The notes under the pieces are model-generated. The model did not search any database, was not told the DNA's origin, and saw only the letters and a list, made by a program, of their open reading frames with translations. Both the position numbers and the translations under genes were made by a program. This document shows positions 31,286 to 37,889 of a DNA stretch of 57,122 nt, piece by piece. Each line of letters begins with the position of its first letter. Within the stretch, counting starts at the first letter, position 1. The stretch spans positions 1 to 57,122 of IMG/VR virus record IMGVR_UViG_3300005537_000315. One strand, given 5' to 3'. This DNA is from a virus.

Positions 31286-31880
31286 AAGCACGTAACTCCA
31301 ACAAAATAAAGGGTATATAAGTTTCGTGAATTGGAAACAAGGCAACGGGTCATCCAGGCGAGAGGTGCGCGAGTGCAATAATTACACAAAATCACGCAAT
31401 AATTTTCGCTTTTTGTTCTACGATGGAGAATAATTAGTTCTCCAGCGCTTCGCAAACCCGCGCAAGTTGTTGATTCGGCGTGAGTTAAGCTTCGCAATCG
31501 TATTCTGCAACGCGCAACGCAGGCAGCAACCGATCCGCGCTGAGGTCGCGCAACGCAACGAGGCGAACCTTGGGCGAAGCAATTGCTGTTGAAAACAAAG
31601 GAGTTAGCCTTTGGTCGTTCAGTTGCTCCCCTAGCAATTCGGTCGCCAAAGTTCAATGGGGCCGGGGGGTGGCGGGTCGTACCCGCCCCCGACGCCTTGA
31701 GGCTCAGGCCGACGTCGACGTGGCTCACCCGCACCTTTCCCTAACAGTGACCGTCACGCCAGAAGTCCCCTGTTATCAACTATTTAAAATCGGTGCCATG
31801 CTTCATCTGTTTTAGTGGAGGGCTACAACCCTCCTGGCAGTACTGCGACCTCCCTGTCGATACCAACGCAAACTCGCAAA
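31286..31880. other. Intergenic region without supported genes
   Basis: Holds GGAGAA-TAATTAG-TTCTCC (about 31424-31443), a strong GC hairpin GGCGGGT-CGT-ACCCGCC (31672-31688), GGAGGG-CTACAA-CCCTCC (31817-31834) and a third, inverted copy of the repeat around the 23-kb HNH gene (31789-31815). ORFs here on both strands show no coding character. Confidence 0.5.
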
Positions 31881-31886
31881 TGCCTC

Positions 31887-32027
31887 GTCTCAAAATGAGA
31901 TGAGAAACAGGGATTTCTCGACACAGGCCAGTCGTACTCGCCCCAGGGGCGTCTCATTGTGAGACGACCTCAACGTGGCTCATCTCAATCTGAGACGGGT
32001 GGGACACGTCACGTCTCAAAATGAGAC
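31887..32027. promoter_or_regulatory. Four operator-like palindromes GTCTCA-N3-TGAGAC
   Basis: Copies at 31887-31901, 31951-31965, 31982-31996 and 32013-32027. Two are perfect, two have one changed base. The last three are spaced 31 bases apart, three helical turns, which suits cooperative binding of a dimeric repressor just ahead of the first right-arm gene at 32066. Confidence 0.8.
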
Positions 32028-32065
32028 AGTAGTCTCGTGGTGAATCAAAGAATAGGTGTCTACAA

Positions 32066-32332
32066 ATGGTTCCTGATCCGATTTTTATCGAAGACGGCGA
32101 CACGATTGTTGTGATTGCGAAGACTTTTGGCCCGACAGTATCTGATTCAGCCGATGCGCACCCGTACGTCTCTAAAGCTTATCGCGTTGTTGCTGATCGT
32201 TCTGGGCCTACCTTGGCTCTTGTACCGCTCGGCGAGAGAGCGACTCGGGTGTCTCAAGTTGAGATTGACCAGTTCGAAGCGCGGAAGAATCGCGAGAGTG
32301 TCGTCCAAAATAATGTAACGAGTGGATCGTGA
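32066..32332 (+). CDS. Hypothetical protein, first right-arm gene
   Basis: 88 residues: MVPDPIFIEDGDTIVVIAKT, beta-rich start, then RVVADRSGPTLALVPLGERA and a charged tail. Overlaps the next gene by four bases. Under probable control of the palindromes upstream. No family recognised. Confidence 0.55.
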   Translation: MVPDPIFIEDGDTIVVIAKTFGPTVSDSADAHPYVSKAYRVVADRSGPTLALVPLGERATRVSQVEIDQFEARKNRESVVQNNVTSGS

Positions 32333-32628
32333 ATCGCCGATCATTTCTAAAGTGGCTTGGTATTGGAGTTTCCGCCGCAGTGGCGGTCGCCCCCAGGGCC
32401 GTCGAAGCGGTGTGCAGTTGTACGCGTGGCTCAAAGCCACTAATAGGCACCGCTGAAGAGTGGTGTGACATTCATGGAACCCCGCTCGTCGAATGCAGTC
32501 CTGTCGTTAAGAACTATTACGAGTACGCCAGCTTTTCTGAGTTCGCGAATTGCGAAGCCATTGATGAGTGCGTCATGAAAGTGGCTGAAGAGTTGGGTCG
32601 CTCCGCAGGTGAAGCAGCAGGCTGGTGA
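32329..32628 (+). CDS. Exported protein with twin-arginine signal
   Basis: 99 residues. MNRRSFLKWLGIGVSAAVAV then APRAVEAVC: an RRSFLK twin-arginine motif, a hydrophobic core and an Ala-rich cleavage region, the Tat export signature. The mature part has six cysteines (CSCTRG, CDIHG, CSP, CEAIDEC) and may be a folded, disulphide or metal-bound domain, which would explain use of Tat. Function unknown. ATGA overlap with the gene before. Confidence 0.7.
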   Translation: MNRRSFLKWLGIGVSAAVAVAPRAVEAVCSCTRGSKPLIGTAEEWCDIHGTPLVECSPVVKNYYEYASFSEFANCEAIDECVMKVAEELGRSAGEAAGW

Positions 32629-32631
32629 TCC

Positions 32632-32826
32632 GTGCCATTTTATTACATGCCTGTGGACTGGAGCGCTCCCGAGAAGGGACTGCTTTACACGAACGAAGAG
32701 TTTAACAAAAGGATCGCAGCGAACGTTGAGGCGCTAGGTCTTCAACCAGGAACCAACGAATACGCGATCATCAACGATACCCAGTTTTTCCTACTGGACA
32801 AGTTGTTCAACGGAGCGCCGAACTAA
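32632..32826 (+). CDS. Small hypothetical protein, GTG start
   Basis: 64 residues: MPFYYMPVDWSAPEKGLLYT, then NEEFNKRIAANVEALGLQPG and a hydrophobic end. GTG at 32632 is used because the ATG at 32647 lacks a ribosome site. Three bases after the preceding stop. No family. Confidence 0.55.
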   Translation: MPFYYMPVDWSAPEKGLLYTNEEFNKRIAANVEALGLQPGTNEYAIINDTQFFLLDKLFNGAPN

Positions 32827-32840
32827 GGCGAGGAGATTTC

Positions 32841-33113
32841 ATGGCATCGACAGTCACAGGAAGTTTGGGCGCAGCGAACAACGGTGCGATTGTCAGTGCC
32901 ATCAAGTTGCTGAACAACGTTCCCGCTGGTGTCATAACGTCCGACGTGGTAGCGAGCGGAAACTTTTCTCTAAGCGGACTCGCCGCTGGTACGTATTAAA
33001 TCAAGGCCGTGCTTGCCAACGGAAACATTTCTAGGCAGGCGGGTTCCGACATCACTAACGTTTTGTTCGTGAACACGATCACGGTCGACGGATCGACGAC
33101 TTACAAACTGTAA
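32841..33113 (+). pseudogene. Ig-like/carboxypeptidase-regulatory-like protein with in-frame TAA
   Basis: ATG at 32841 with AGGAGA upstream: MASTVTGSLGAANNGAIVSA to NFSLSGLAAGTY, then TAA (32997-32999), then IKAVLANGNISRQAGSDITN to TITVDGSTTYKL and TAA at 33111. LSGLAAGTYxIKAVL is typical of beta-sandwich repeat domains, so the stop interrupts one domain. A single changed codon (for example ACA or GAA to TAA) explains it. As read, it makes a 52-residue fragment. Confidence 0.6.
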
Positions 33114-33176
33114 GCGGATCGAGTCCATAAATTTTGTAAGCAGTACTACAACTTAATCTGTGTCTAGGAGAAACTT

Positions 33177-33449
33177 ATGTCCCAAGTCGCTTCTCAGGCC
33201 CTTAGTCTTAATGTTGCTGCTGTGCCCGTATTGCAGATTACAACCACGTCCTTACCGGATGCCGTTGAATTTTCTGCTTACTCTCAGCAGCTTCAAGCAA
33301 CTGGTGGAACGGCACCGTACTTCTGGTCTTTGGCTTCTGGCGCGTTGCCAGCGGGTTTGTCGTTATCTCAGAACGGTACTTTGCAAGGTATTCCGACAGC
33401 GTCGGGGCCGTTCAATTTCACGGTTCACGTTCAAGATTCTGGTGCTTAA
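33177..33449 (+). CDS. Putative Ig (He_PIG-like) domain protein
   Basis: 90 residues. FSAYSQQLQATGGTAPYFWS, LASGALPAGLSLSQNGTLQG, PTASGPFNFTVHVQDSGA is the classic YSxxLxATGGTAPYxWS...LPxGLSLSxxGxLxGxP pattern of cadherin-like putative Ig domains. In phages such domains decorate capsids or tails and bind surfaces weakly. AGGAGAA precedes the ATG. Confidence 0.85.
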   Translation: MSQVASQALSLNVAAVPVLQITTTSLPDAVEFSAYSQQLQATGGTAPYFWSLASGALPAGLSLSQNGTLQGIPTASGPFNFTVHVQDSGA

Positions 33450-33498
33450 TGCAGGCTAGCAAAGCCCTGACATTAAGAGTTGTAAAAAAGAAACATCC

Positions 33499-33519
33499 GA
33501 GGGGGATTAAGTCCCCCTC
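33499..33519 (+). terminator. Hairpin after the Ig-like gene
   Basis: GAGGGGGA-TTAAG-TCCCCCTC, an 8-bp perfect stem. No T-run follows, so it may be an mRNA-stabilising or attenuating structure rather than a terminator. Confidence 0.5.
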
Positions 33520-33564
33520 ACTAATTCCGTCGTGGTTGAGAAAACTAATCGTAGGAAAAAATAA

Positions 33565-33741
33565 GTGAGTCTTAAAAACATTGTCCATCGCGAAGTGAAG
33601 GATGGCCGCGAGCACATCACGTTCAAGACCGACACGCACGAGCACACGTACTCGTTCGACAAGCGACAACAGAAGAGTTTGAAAAACGGCGCTGATCCAT
33701 CCGACCTGAAAGGCCGACTGGAGAAATCGAAGAAACTGTAA
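33565..33741 (+). CDS. Small hypothetical protein, GTG start
   Basis: 58 residues: (M)SLKNIVHREVKDGREHITFK, then TDTHEHTYSFDKRQQKSLKN, highly charged. AGGAAA precedes the GTG at 33565. Its TAA overlaps the next ATG (TAATG), so it is coupled to the glycosyltransferase. Confidence 0.6.
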   Translation: MSLKNIVHREVKDGREHITFKTDTHEHTYSFDKRQQKSLKNGADPSDLKGRLEKSKKL

Positions 33742-34454
33742 TGAGAGTTCTTGTTGGCATCTTGGCTTGTGAAAAAGACAGATGGGCGCACGACAGCGTC
33801 CTTCAGATGTGGGTGCCAAACAACGTAGACAACTGGGAACATGCGGGGCACGTAGCCACTTTCAGATTTTTCGTTGGCGCTGGCCGCAAAGAATATTCTA
33901 ACGAATTCATCAACACAGAAGTGGCCGACGAAAACGGAACTGGAAAAACAAGGCGTATGATAAAGTACGCTCTCGACAAAGGCTTCGATTATTTGTTCAA
34001 GTGCGACGTAGACACATTTGTTCGAGTTTGCAGCCTTCTAGAATCTGGATTTGAAAAGCATAATTGGCTTGGTGGTTACGGTAGCAAAGACATCGGCCCG
34101 TACGGCGGCAGCGGTTATTGGCTCAGCAGGAAAGCGATGGGTCAATTACAAGACGACGTAGAAGACGCCCGTACGCCAAGACCTTGGGATGAAGATCGTT
34201 GGGTCGGAGCCAATTTGATTTACAAGGGTTTATCTCCAGATTTAGACGAAAGGTATGACTCGGTTGGGGAGCCGCACAACATCAGGGAAGATTTTATAAC
34301 GTCCCATTTGTATGCTAGACGTGGCTCGTATTCTGGCCCGATAGCACCACCCCCAGTGCTTCTTTCTTCAAACGACAGATTGCAATTGATGCATGAGTAT
34401 CATCAAAGATTCAAGGAGATAAGACGAGCACAACTTATTCCGCAGAGTCACTAG
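33741..34454 (+). CDS. Glycosyltransferase (GT31/Fringe-like)
   Basis: 237 residues. MRVLVGILACEKDRWAHDSV starts the Rossmann fold. GFDYLFKCDVDTFVRV (about residue 90) holds the DxD metal and sugar-nucleotide motif. GGYGSKDIGPYGGSGYWLSR followed by KAM and PWDEDRWVGANL matches galactosyltransferase/Fringe enzymes. Phage enzymes of this kind glycosylate DNA bases, virion proteins or host surface sugars; the target cannot be told here. It lies among small virion-like genes. Confidence 0.8.
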   Translation: MRVLVGILACEKDRWAHDSVLQMWVPNNVDNWEHAGHVATFRFFVGAGRKEYSNEFINTEVADENGTGKTRRMIKYALDKGFDYLFKCDVDTFVRVCSLLESGFEKHNWLGGYGSKDIGPYGGSGYWLSRKAMGQLQDDVEDARTPRPWDEDRWVGANLIYKGLSPDLDERYDSVGEPHNIREDFITSHLYARRGSYSGPIAPPPVLLSSNDRLQLMHEYHQRFKEIRRAQLIPQSH

Positions 34455-34456
34455 GG

Positions 34457-34837
34457 TTGGCGTCTGGTTCAGCTTTCTTCGGGTACGTTAAAAATCTTTT
34501 CGTTGATACGACAGAAGTACATGTGCCGTTGATTGGTTCCGGTTTGGATACACCTTTGGTTCTTTATGATGTGACTAGTGTCGGCGGGCATCTTCTTGTT
34601 CGTCTAACGTCTCCGCTAGATAGCAACATCACTGGCAATCTCAAAGTTTACGTAAAGAATTTAACCACCTCGGGGATTTTGGGATACATTAACATCGGGG
34701 CTGGCGGACAAGAAGGGTATGTCAACACTTCTTCTGTTGCCGTTAACAACGGCGATCAAGTGGCTCTAGTGATTGTATCTACGGCTGGAAGCGGATTCGT
34801 TCCGTTTTTGTCTTGGGAAATTGGAGAGAGCGAATAA
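34457..34837 (+). CDS. Hypothetical beta-rich protein, probable TTG start
   Basis: 126 residues starting at TTG (34457), two bases after the previous stop; no ATG is available. The sequence is rich in beta strands (HVPLIGSGLDTPLVLYDVTS, GYINIGAGGQEGYVNTSSVA) like phage head-decoration or tail-associated proteins. Its family is not recognised. Confidence 0.6.
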   Translation: MASGSAFFGYVKNLFVDTTEVHVPLIGSGLDTPLVLYDVTSVGGHLLVRLTSPLDSNITGNLKVYVKNLTTSGILGYINIGAGGQEGYVNTSSVAVNNGDQVALVIVSTAGSGFVPFLSWEIGESE

Positions 34838-34848
34838 GCGAGTTAATT

Positions 34849-35145
34849 ATGGCGAAAGCGAACAACCCCGATGCGTCCTTGAAGAAGGACATGAAAGCGT
34901 TTGACGCTGCAAGTGAAGGCACTCGCGGAGGCAAGAGCGCAGGCGAGACGGCCACGCTTCGCAGCGGCAACCTCCCGAAGGCTGAAGCCGTGCGTGAAGC
35001 GAAATGTGATGAAGGCGCAGCCGTTCGTTGCGCTCAGAAACAGAACACGAGTGATGGCGGCGAATATCCGAAGCACCGCAATGTGATTCCGAACAAGAGC
35101 GATGAGTCGCTTGTTGTAACGGCGGTGGCGAAAGTCAAGGAGTAA
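34849..35145 (+). CDS. Hypothetical protein
   Basis: 98 residues from the ATG at 34849: MAKANNPDASLKKDMKAFDA, then charged, Ala/Gly-rich sequence with two Cys. Little predicted structure. Eleven bases after the previous stop. No family. Confidence 0.55.
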   Translation: MAKANNPDASLKKDMKAFDAASEGTRGGKSAGETATLRSGNLPKAEAVREAKCDEGAAVRCAQKQNTSDGGEYPKHRNVIPNKSDESLVVTAVAKVKE

Positions 35146-35148
35146 GCC

Positions 35149-35379
35149 GTGCCCTGGATGAAGGTGACGGTCGGCATGAAAGACGGTGATCAACCCGTCG
35201 AGAGCATAGTCAACACCGACACGATCATTCGTTTCCAATCGTCGACCGGGGGAACGTGGATCAAGTTTGTTGATGGATCGAATCTCGAAGTCCTCGATCC
35301 GATAGACGAAATTACCGAGGCCGTACTGAAGGCCGACGCTAAGAAGGCAAATAATGGTCTACCAACTAACCAGCGATGA
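35149..35379 (+). CDS. Small hypothetical protein
   Basis: 76 residues with GTG start at 35149 (alternative ATG at 35158, MKVTVGMKDG). ESIVNTDTIIRFQSSTGGTW then IKFVDGSNLEVLDPIDEI is a compact beta hairpin-rich fold. Overlaps the next gene by 26 bases. Confidence 0.6.
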   Translation: MPWMKVTVGMKDGDQPVESIVNTDTIIRFQSSTGGTWIKFVDGSNLEVLDPIDEITEAVLKADAKKANNGLPTNQR

Positions 35380-35557
35380 CTTGATTCTGGTTATGGGCGG
35401 ACACGCGAAGCCAGGATTTGGATCGCAGCGACACTTACCAATTTTCCGAGGCGAAGACGGCGTAGAATATGTGAGTCTCAACGGACAAACACTGACGCCG
35501 ATTTCAAATCTACAAACGGATCGATACACACGTCGAGAAAACGTGCAAAGGGGATAA
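35354..35557 (+). CDS. Small hypothetical protein
   Basis: 67 residues: MVYQLTSDDLILVMGGHAKP to LPIFRGEDGVEYVSLNGQTL. Overlaps the gene before; the next gene starts two bases after its stop. No family. Confidence 0.5.
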   Translation: MVYQLTSDDLILVMGGHAKPGFGSQRHLPIFRGEDGVEYVSLNGQTLTPISNLQTDRYTRRENVQRG

Positions 35558-35559
35558 CA

Positions 35560-35802
35560 ATGTTCGTAGCACTCGCAGTTGTGGCAGCCGCAGCAGGCTT
35601 GCTTGATATTGGCTACATGTTCGGCGCTCGCGCTAAGGCGAAGGCCGTTCAGATTGAGCAAGAAGCGAAGCAACTTTACGTTAAGGCCCATAGCAAAGTC
35701 AGCGTAAAGCTGGCTGCTGTCAAGGCAGAAGTTGCAAAGCTGGAAGCGGAAGCCAAGGCCGAAGAGAAGGCCGTGGTCGCACGCATCAAGTCTCTTCTGT
35801 AA
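35560..35802 (+). CDS. Membrane-anchored coiled-coil protein
   Basis: 80 residues. A hydrophobic start MFVALAVVAAAAGLLDIGYM is followed by a Lys/Glu/Ala heptad-like helix. One membrane span with a long helical cytoplasmic or periplasmic tail. Possibly a small lysis or assembly protein; not assigned. Confidence 0.65.
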   Translation: MFVALAVVAAAAGLLDIGYMFGARAKAKAVQIEQEAKQLYVKAHSKVSVKLAAVKAEVAKLEAEAKAEEKAVVARIKSLL

Positions 35803-35809
35803 AAAGTTC

Positions 35810-35839
35810 TTGACAAGTCGCCATCTTTCGTAGTAAGAT
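35810..35839 (+). promoter_or_regulatory. Sigma70-like promoter for the tRNA array
   Basis: TTGACA (35810-35815), 18 bp, TAAGAT (35834-35839), 13 bases before tRNA-His. Confidence 0.75.
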
Positions 35840-35851
35840 GTTTGTGTCTAC

Positions 35852-35928
35852 GGCGGATGAGGCGAAACAGGTGACGCGCTCGACTGTGAATCGGGCTAGA
35901 GTGGGTTCGAGTCCCATCGTCCGCCCCA
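35852..35928 (+). tRNA. tRNA-His (GTG)
   Basis: Acceptor GCGGATG/CGTCCGC with extra G-1 opposite discriminator C, the identity pair of tRNA-His. Anticodon loop CTGTGAA. T loop TTCGAGT. CCA encoded. First gene of the array. Confidence 0.95.
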
Positions 35929-35950
35929 AAACATTTTTGAAGAAAGCTCT

Positions 35951-35979
35951 TGACAGAATTCCAAATCCATGATAGGCTT
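35951..35979 (+). promoter_or_regulatory. Sigma70-like promoter
   Basis: TTGACA (35951-35956), 17 bp, TAGGCT (35974-35979), upstream of the 36002 gene and the following tRNAs. Confidence 0.75.
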
Positions 35980-36001
35980 CTTTTGAGAGTGAGGGCTGCT
36001 C

Positions 36002-36148
36002 ATGAAAAAGATTGCAGTCACGGATTCGTTGAAAGACCTGAAGTTGAAGGTCGGTGATAAAGTGGAGTTGTTCAAGAGGGTCTGGCAGTACGGCGAAACG
36101 ACCGATAAGAACGGCAAGGTCTCATCGCGCTATCTCGACCCGCTCTAA
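36002..36148 (+). CDS. Small hypothetical protein
   Basis: 48 residues: MKKIAVTDSLKDLKLKVGDK, VELFKRVWQYGETTDKNGKV, SSRYLDPL. Basic, probably a small beta barrel. Own promoter just upstream. Between two tRNA loci. Function unknown. Confidence 0.6.
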   Translation: MKKIAVTDSLKDLKLKVGDKVELFKRVWQYGETTDKNGKVSSRYLDPL

Positions 36149-36154
36149 AGTTTT

Positions 36155-36211
36155 TACGAGTTCTCAACTGGCGGCCCTTGCTGGAGGTTTAAATCCTTCA
36201 ACCCCGACCAA
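36155..36211 (+). tRNA. tRNA relic
   Basis: A T arm (GGAGG-TTTAAAT-CCTTC) and a 3' end CCCCGACCA are recognisable, but the total length is under 60 bases and no anticodon arm can be folded. Looks like a deleted tRNA. Confidence 0.45.
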
Positions 36212-36215
36212 TTTT

Positions 36216-36353
36216 ATGATTTGTCAACGTTGTCATCAAGAAAAAGCAACAGTCGTGCCTCGTCTCAACCCGTACGATGAAGATGTACGTGGGGAACAGA
36301 ACGAAGAGATTCTTTGCGACGGATGCTACGACGCGTTGTGTGACGAGATTTAA
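36216..36353 (+). CDS. Small zinc-ribbon protein
   Basis: 45 residues: MICQRCHQEKATVVPRLNPY to EILCDGCYDALCDEI. Two CxxC pairs, CQRC and CDGC, form a zinc ribbon. No Shine-Dalgarno site: the ATG follows the CCA of the relic tRNA by four bases, so translation may depend on tRNA processing. Confidence 0.6.
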   Translation: MICQRCHQEKATVVPRLNPYDEDVRGEQNEEILCDGCYDALCDEI

Positions 36354-36354
36354 T

Positions 36355-36439
36355 CCGCTGCTGGTGGAACGGCAGACACGTCAGTCTTAGAAACTGATGC
36401 CCTTGTGGCGTGGGAGTTCGAATCTCTCGCGGCGGACCA
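36355..36439 (+). tRNA. tRNA-Leu (TAG)
   Basis: Acceptor CCGCTGC/GCGGCGG, anticodon stem TCAGT/ACTGA with loop CTTAGAA, long variable arm, T loop TTCGAAT, encoded CCA. Confidence 0.9.
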
Positions 36440-36445
36440 AGTTTT

Positions 36446-36531
36446 GCGCGTGTGGCGGAATGGCATACGCAGGGGACTTAAAACCCCCGGCCCGAAAGGG
36501 ATTGTGAGTTCGACTCTCGCCTAGCGCACCA
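36446..36531 (+). tRNA. tRNA-Leu (TAA)
   Basis: Loop CTTAAAA, long variable arm, T loop TTCGACT, encoded CCA. The acceptor stem GCGCGTG/CTAGCGC has two mismatches (positions 5-6), so it may be poorly functional. Confidence 0.8.
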
Positions 36532-36539
36532 AGTTTTAC

Positions 36540-36732
36540 GAGCGTGATTGGCAGACGTGCCAGTCCTCGGCCATCGACGGATGGTTTGAGTTTAAGCCCA
36601 GCACGCAACACTGGCTGGCAGATCAGACGGAGACCTTGGTTCGAATCCAAGTTGGTTCAATGAGCGTGGTCGGCCTTGCATGAGGCGCGTCTCGAACCTG
36701 TCGTCTAGAGGATAGGACGCCGTCAAAAATTT
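36540..36732 (+). tRNA. Cluster of degenerate tRNA fragments
   Basis: Contains GCGTG/CACGC acceptor-like ends with AACA instead of CCA (36543-36615), a T arm CTTGG-TTCGAAT-CCAAG without an anticodon arm (36635-36660), and a 5' half similar to tRNA-Glu (GTCTAGAGGATAGGACGCCG, about 36704-36723). None folds as a full tRNA. Confidence 0.5.
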
Positions 36733-36807
36733 AGCCCTGTCGTTCAACGGACAGGACACACGGCTTCTACCCGTGTAATCTCGGTTCGAATCCGAGTGGG
36801 GCTACCA
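36733..36807 (+). tRNA. tRNA-Arg (TCT)
   Basis: Acceptor AGCCCTG/TGGGGCT, stem CACGG/CCGTG with loop CTTCTAC, T loop TTCGAAT, CCA encoded. Confidence 0.9.
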
Positions 36808-36820
36808 ATCTTCCCGTGTC

Positions 36821-36966
36821 GTGGGATACGTCGGCACATATCATGATTCGCTACGCGTTGTTCCGTGGCGAGAGGAAACAGACTTTCTCGATCCGTCTCT
36901 TTGGAATCGCATATACGGATCGAACGACGCGATACGGCAACACGAAGAGCGCGTCGTTGGTTTTAA
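36821..36966 (+). pseudogene. Possible gene fragment between tRNAs
   Basis: GTG at 36821 opens a coding-like frame (MGYVGTYHDSLRVVPWREET, DFLDPSLWNRIYGSNDAIRQ) that runs into tRNA-Arg(ACG) and beyond. Probably a gene truncated by tRNA insertion. Family unknown. Confidence 0.4.
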
Positions 36967-36968
36967 GT

Positions 36969-37043
36969 GGACTGTTCGTTCAACGGATAGGATAGTGGTC
37001 TACGAAACCACGGATAGAGGTTCGAATCCTCTACGGTCTACCA
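36969..37043 (+). tRNA. tRNA-Arg (ACG)
   Basis: Acceptor GGACTGT/ACGGTCT, stem GTGGT/ACCAC with loop CTACGAA, T loop TTCGAAT, CCA encoded. A34 would need deamination to inosine by the host enzyme. Confidence 0.9.
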
Positions 37044-37049
37044 GATTTT

Positions 37050-37124
37050 GCACCTGTCGTTCAATGTACAGGACTCGGCCCTCCGAAGGCCGTGATCTGG
37101 GTTAGATTCCCAGTGGGTGCTCCA
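37050..37124 (+). tRNA. tRNA-Arg (CCG)
   Basis: Acceptor GCACCTG/TGGGTGC, stem CGGCC/GGCCG with loop CTCCGAA, CCA encoded. T loop is TTAGATT: the near-invariant C56 is A, which should weaken the elbow contact with G19. Confidence 0.85.
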
Positions 37125-37144
37125 GGTTTGATGCATCAAGGGAA

Positions 37145-37186
37145 GGGATGCCCTAACACCCCAACCCACTCTTTAGGGAGAGTGAG
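37145..37186 (+). promoter_or_regulatory. Kissing-loop leader of HNH gene (element A)
   Basis: First loop CCCTAA (37151-37156) is complementary to TTAGGG (37173-37178), the loop of CACTCT/AGAGTG (37167-37184), which carries the GGGAG ribosome site. The first stem is weak in this copy. The ATG follows at 37187. Confidence 0.7.
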
Positions 37187-37567
37187 ATGAAAATCTGTAG
37201 TCGATGTATTTTGTCGAAACACGAGAAAGATTTTTATACCCAAAGCGGCAGGTCGACAAAAATGTCTTGGTGTAAGGCCTGTTTGAAAGATTACAGGTCT
37301 GAGACTCAACTCGCTAATAAAAAGAGGGCAGTTGAATTATTGGGTGGGAAATGCGTTCGCTGTGGGTATTCGAAATGTTTGGGTGCCTTAGAATTTCATC
37401 ACGTAAACCCAGCAGACAAGTCCACGTACACGGGACTTAAAAACAGAAGTTGGAACACGATATCGGAAGAAATTAAAAAGTGTATTCTTCTATGTGCTAA
37501 TTGTCACAGAGAAGAGGAAGAGAAATTAAGGCCACGTAGCGCAGCGGACAGCGCAACTCTTTCCTAA
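37187..37567 (+). CDS. HNH endonuclease
   Basis: 126 residues. CSRCILSKHEKDFYTQSGRS with CKAC is an N-terminal knuckle. The core is CVRCGYSKCLGALEFHHVNP (about residues 54-73) and CILLCANCHREEEEK (about 100-114), a standard HNH. The frame continues 38 bases into tRNA-Arg(CCT) and stops inside it, so the 3' end of the ORF uses tRNA sequence. Located between two tRNA-Arg genes. Confidence 0.85.
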   Translation: MKICSRCILSKHEKDFYTQSGRSTKMSWCKACLKDYRSETQLANKKRAVELLGGKCVRCGYSKCLGALEFHHVNPADKSTYTGLKNRSWNTISEEIKKCILLCANCHREEEEKLRPRSAADSATLS

Positions 37568-37605
37568 AGAGTGGGTCGTGAGTTCGAATCTCACCGAGGC
37601 CTCCA
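37530..37605 (+). tRNA. tRNA-Arg (CCT)
   Basis: Acceptor GGCCACG/CGAGGCC (one A-A mismatch), stem ACTCT/AGAGT with loop TTCCTAA, T loop TTCGAAT, CCA encoded. Overlaps the HNH ORF. Confidence 0.9.
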
Positions 37606-37611
37606 GATTTG

Positions 37612-37707
37612 AGCGGTGGGTAGCGAGTGGCTAACCAGTGATTCGGGCCGGAGTAGGGCGTGAAACTCGCCAACGTGTCGCGCAGCGGACAAGGCTCAGG
37701 CGCTCAA
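37612..37707 (+). ncRNA. tRNA-sized structured RNA or tRNA relic
   Basis: Ends pair as TTGAGCG/CGCTCAA over about 92 bases, but no T loop, no anticodon loop and no CCA can be identified. Could be a decayed Ser-type tRNA. Confidence 0.4.
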
Positions 37708-37718
37708 AAAGTTTACGT

Positions 37719-37805
37719 GCCTTTGTGGTGGAACAGGCAGACGCGCCGCACTCAAAACGCGGTGGGCTAACGCCCGTGTCAGTTCGAGTCTGACCAGAGG
37801 CACCA
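37719..37805 (+). tRNA. tRNA-Leu (CAA)
   Basis: Acceptor GCCTTTG/CAGAGGC, loop CTCAAAA on stem CCGCA/CGCGG (one A-C mismatch), long variable arm, T loop TTCGAGT, CCA encoded. Confidence 0.9.
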
Positions 37806-37811
37806 AAGTTT

Positions 37812-37886
37812 GCACAGATCGACAAGTGGCTAAGTCAATCGTCTGCAAAACGATTACCGTGAGTTCGAATCTCACTCTGTGCTCCA
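37812..37886 (+). tRNA. tRNA-Cys (GCA)
   Basis: Acceptor GCACAGA/TCTGTGC, stem ATCGT/ACGAT with loop CTGCAAA, T loop TTCGAAT, CCA encoded. Confidence 0.95.
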
Positions 37887-37889
37887 AGT

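Noticed and set aside
31240-31815. ORFs on both strands in the 31-kb intergenic region
   Set aside because: Unlikely composition, no ribosome sites, and they cross palindromes and repeats.
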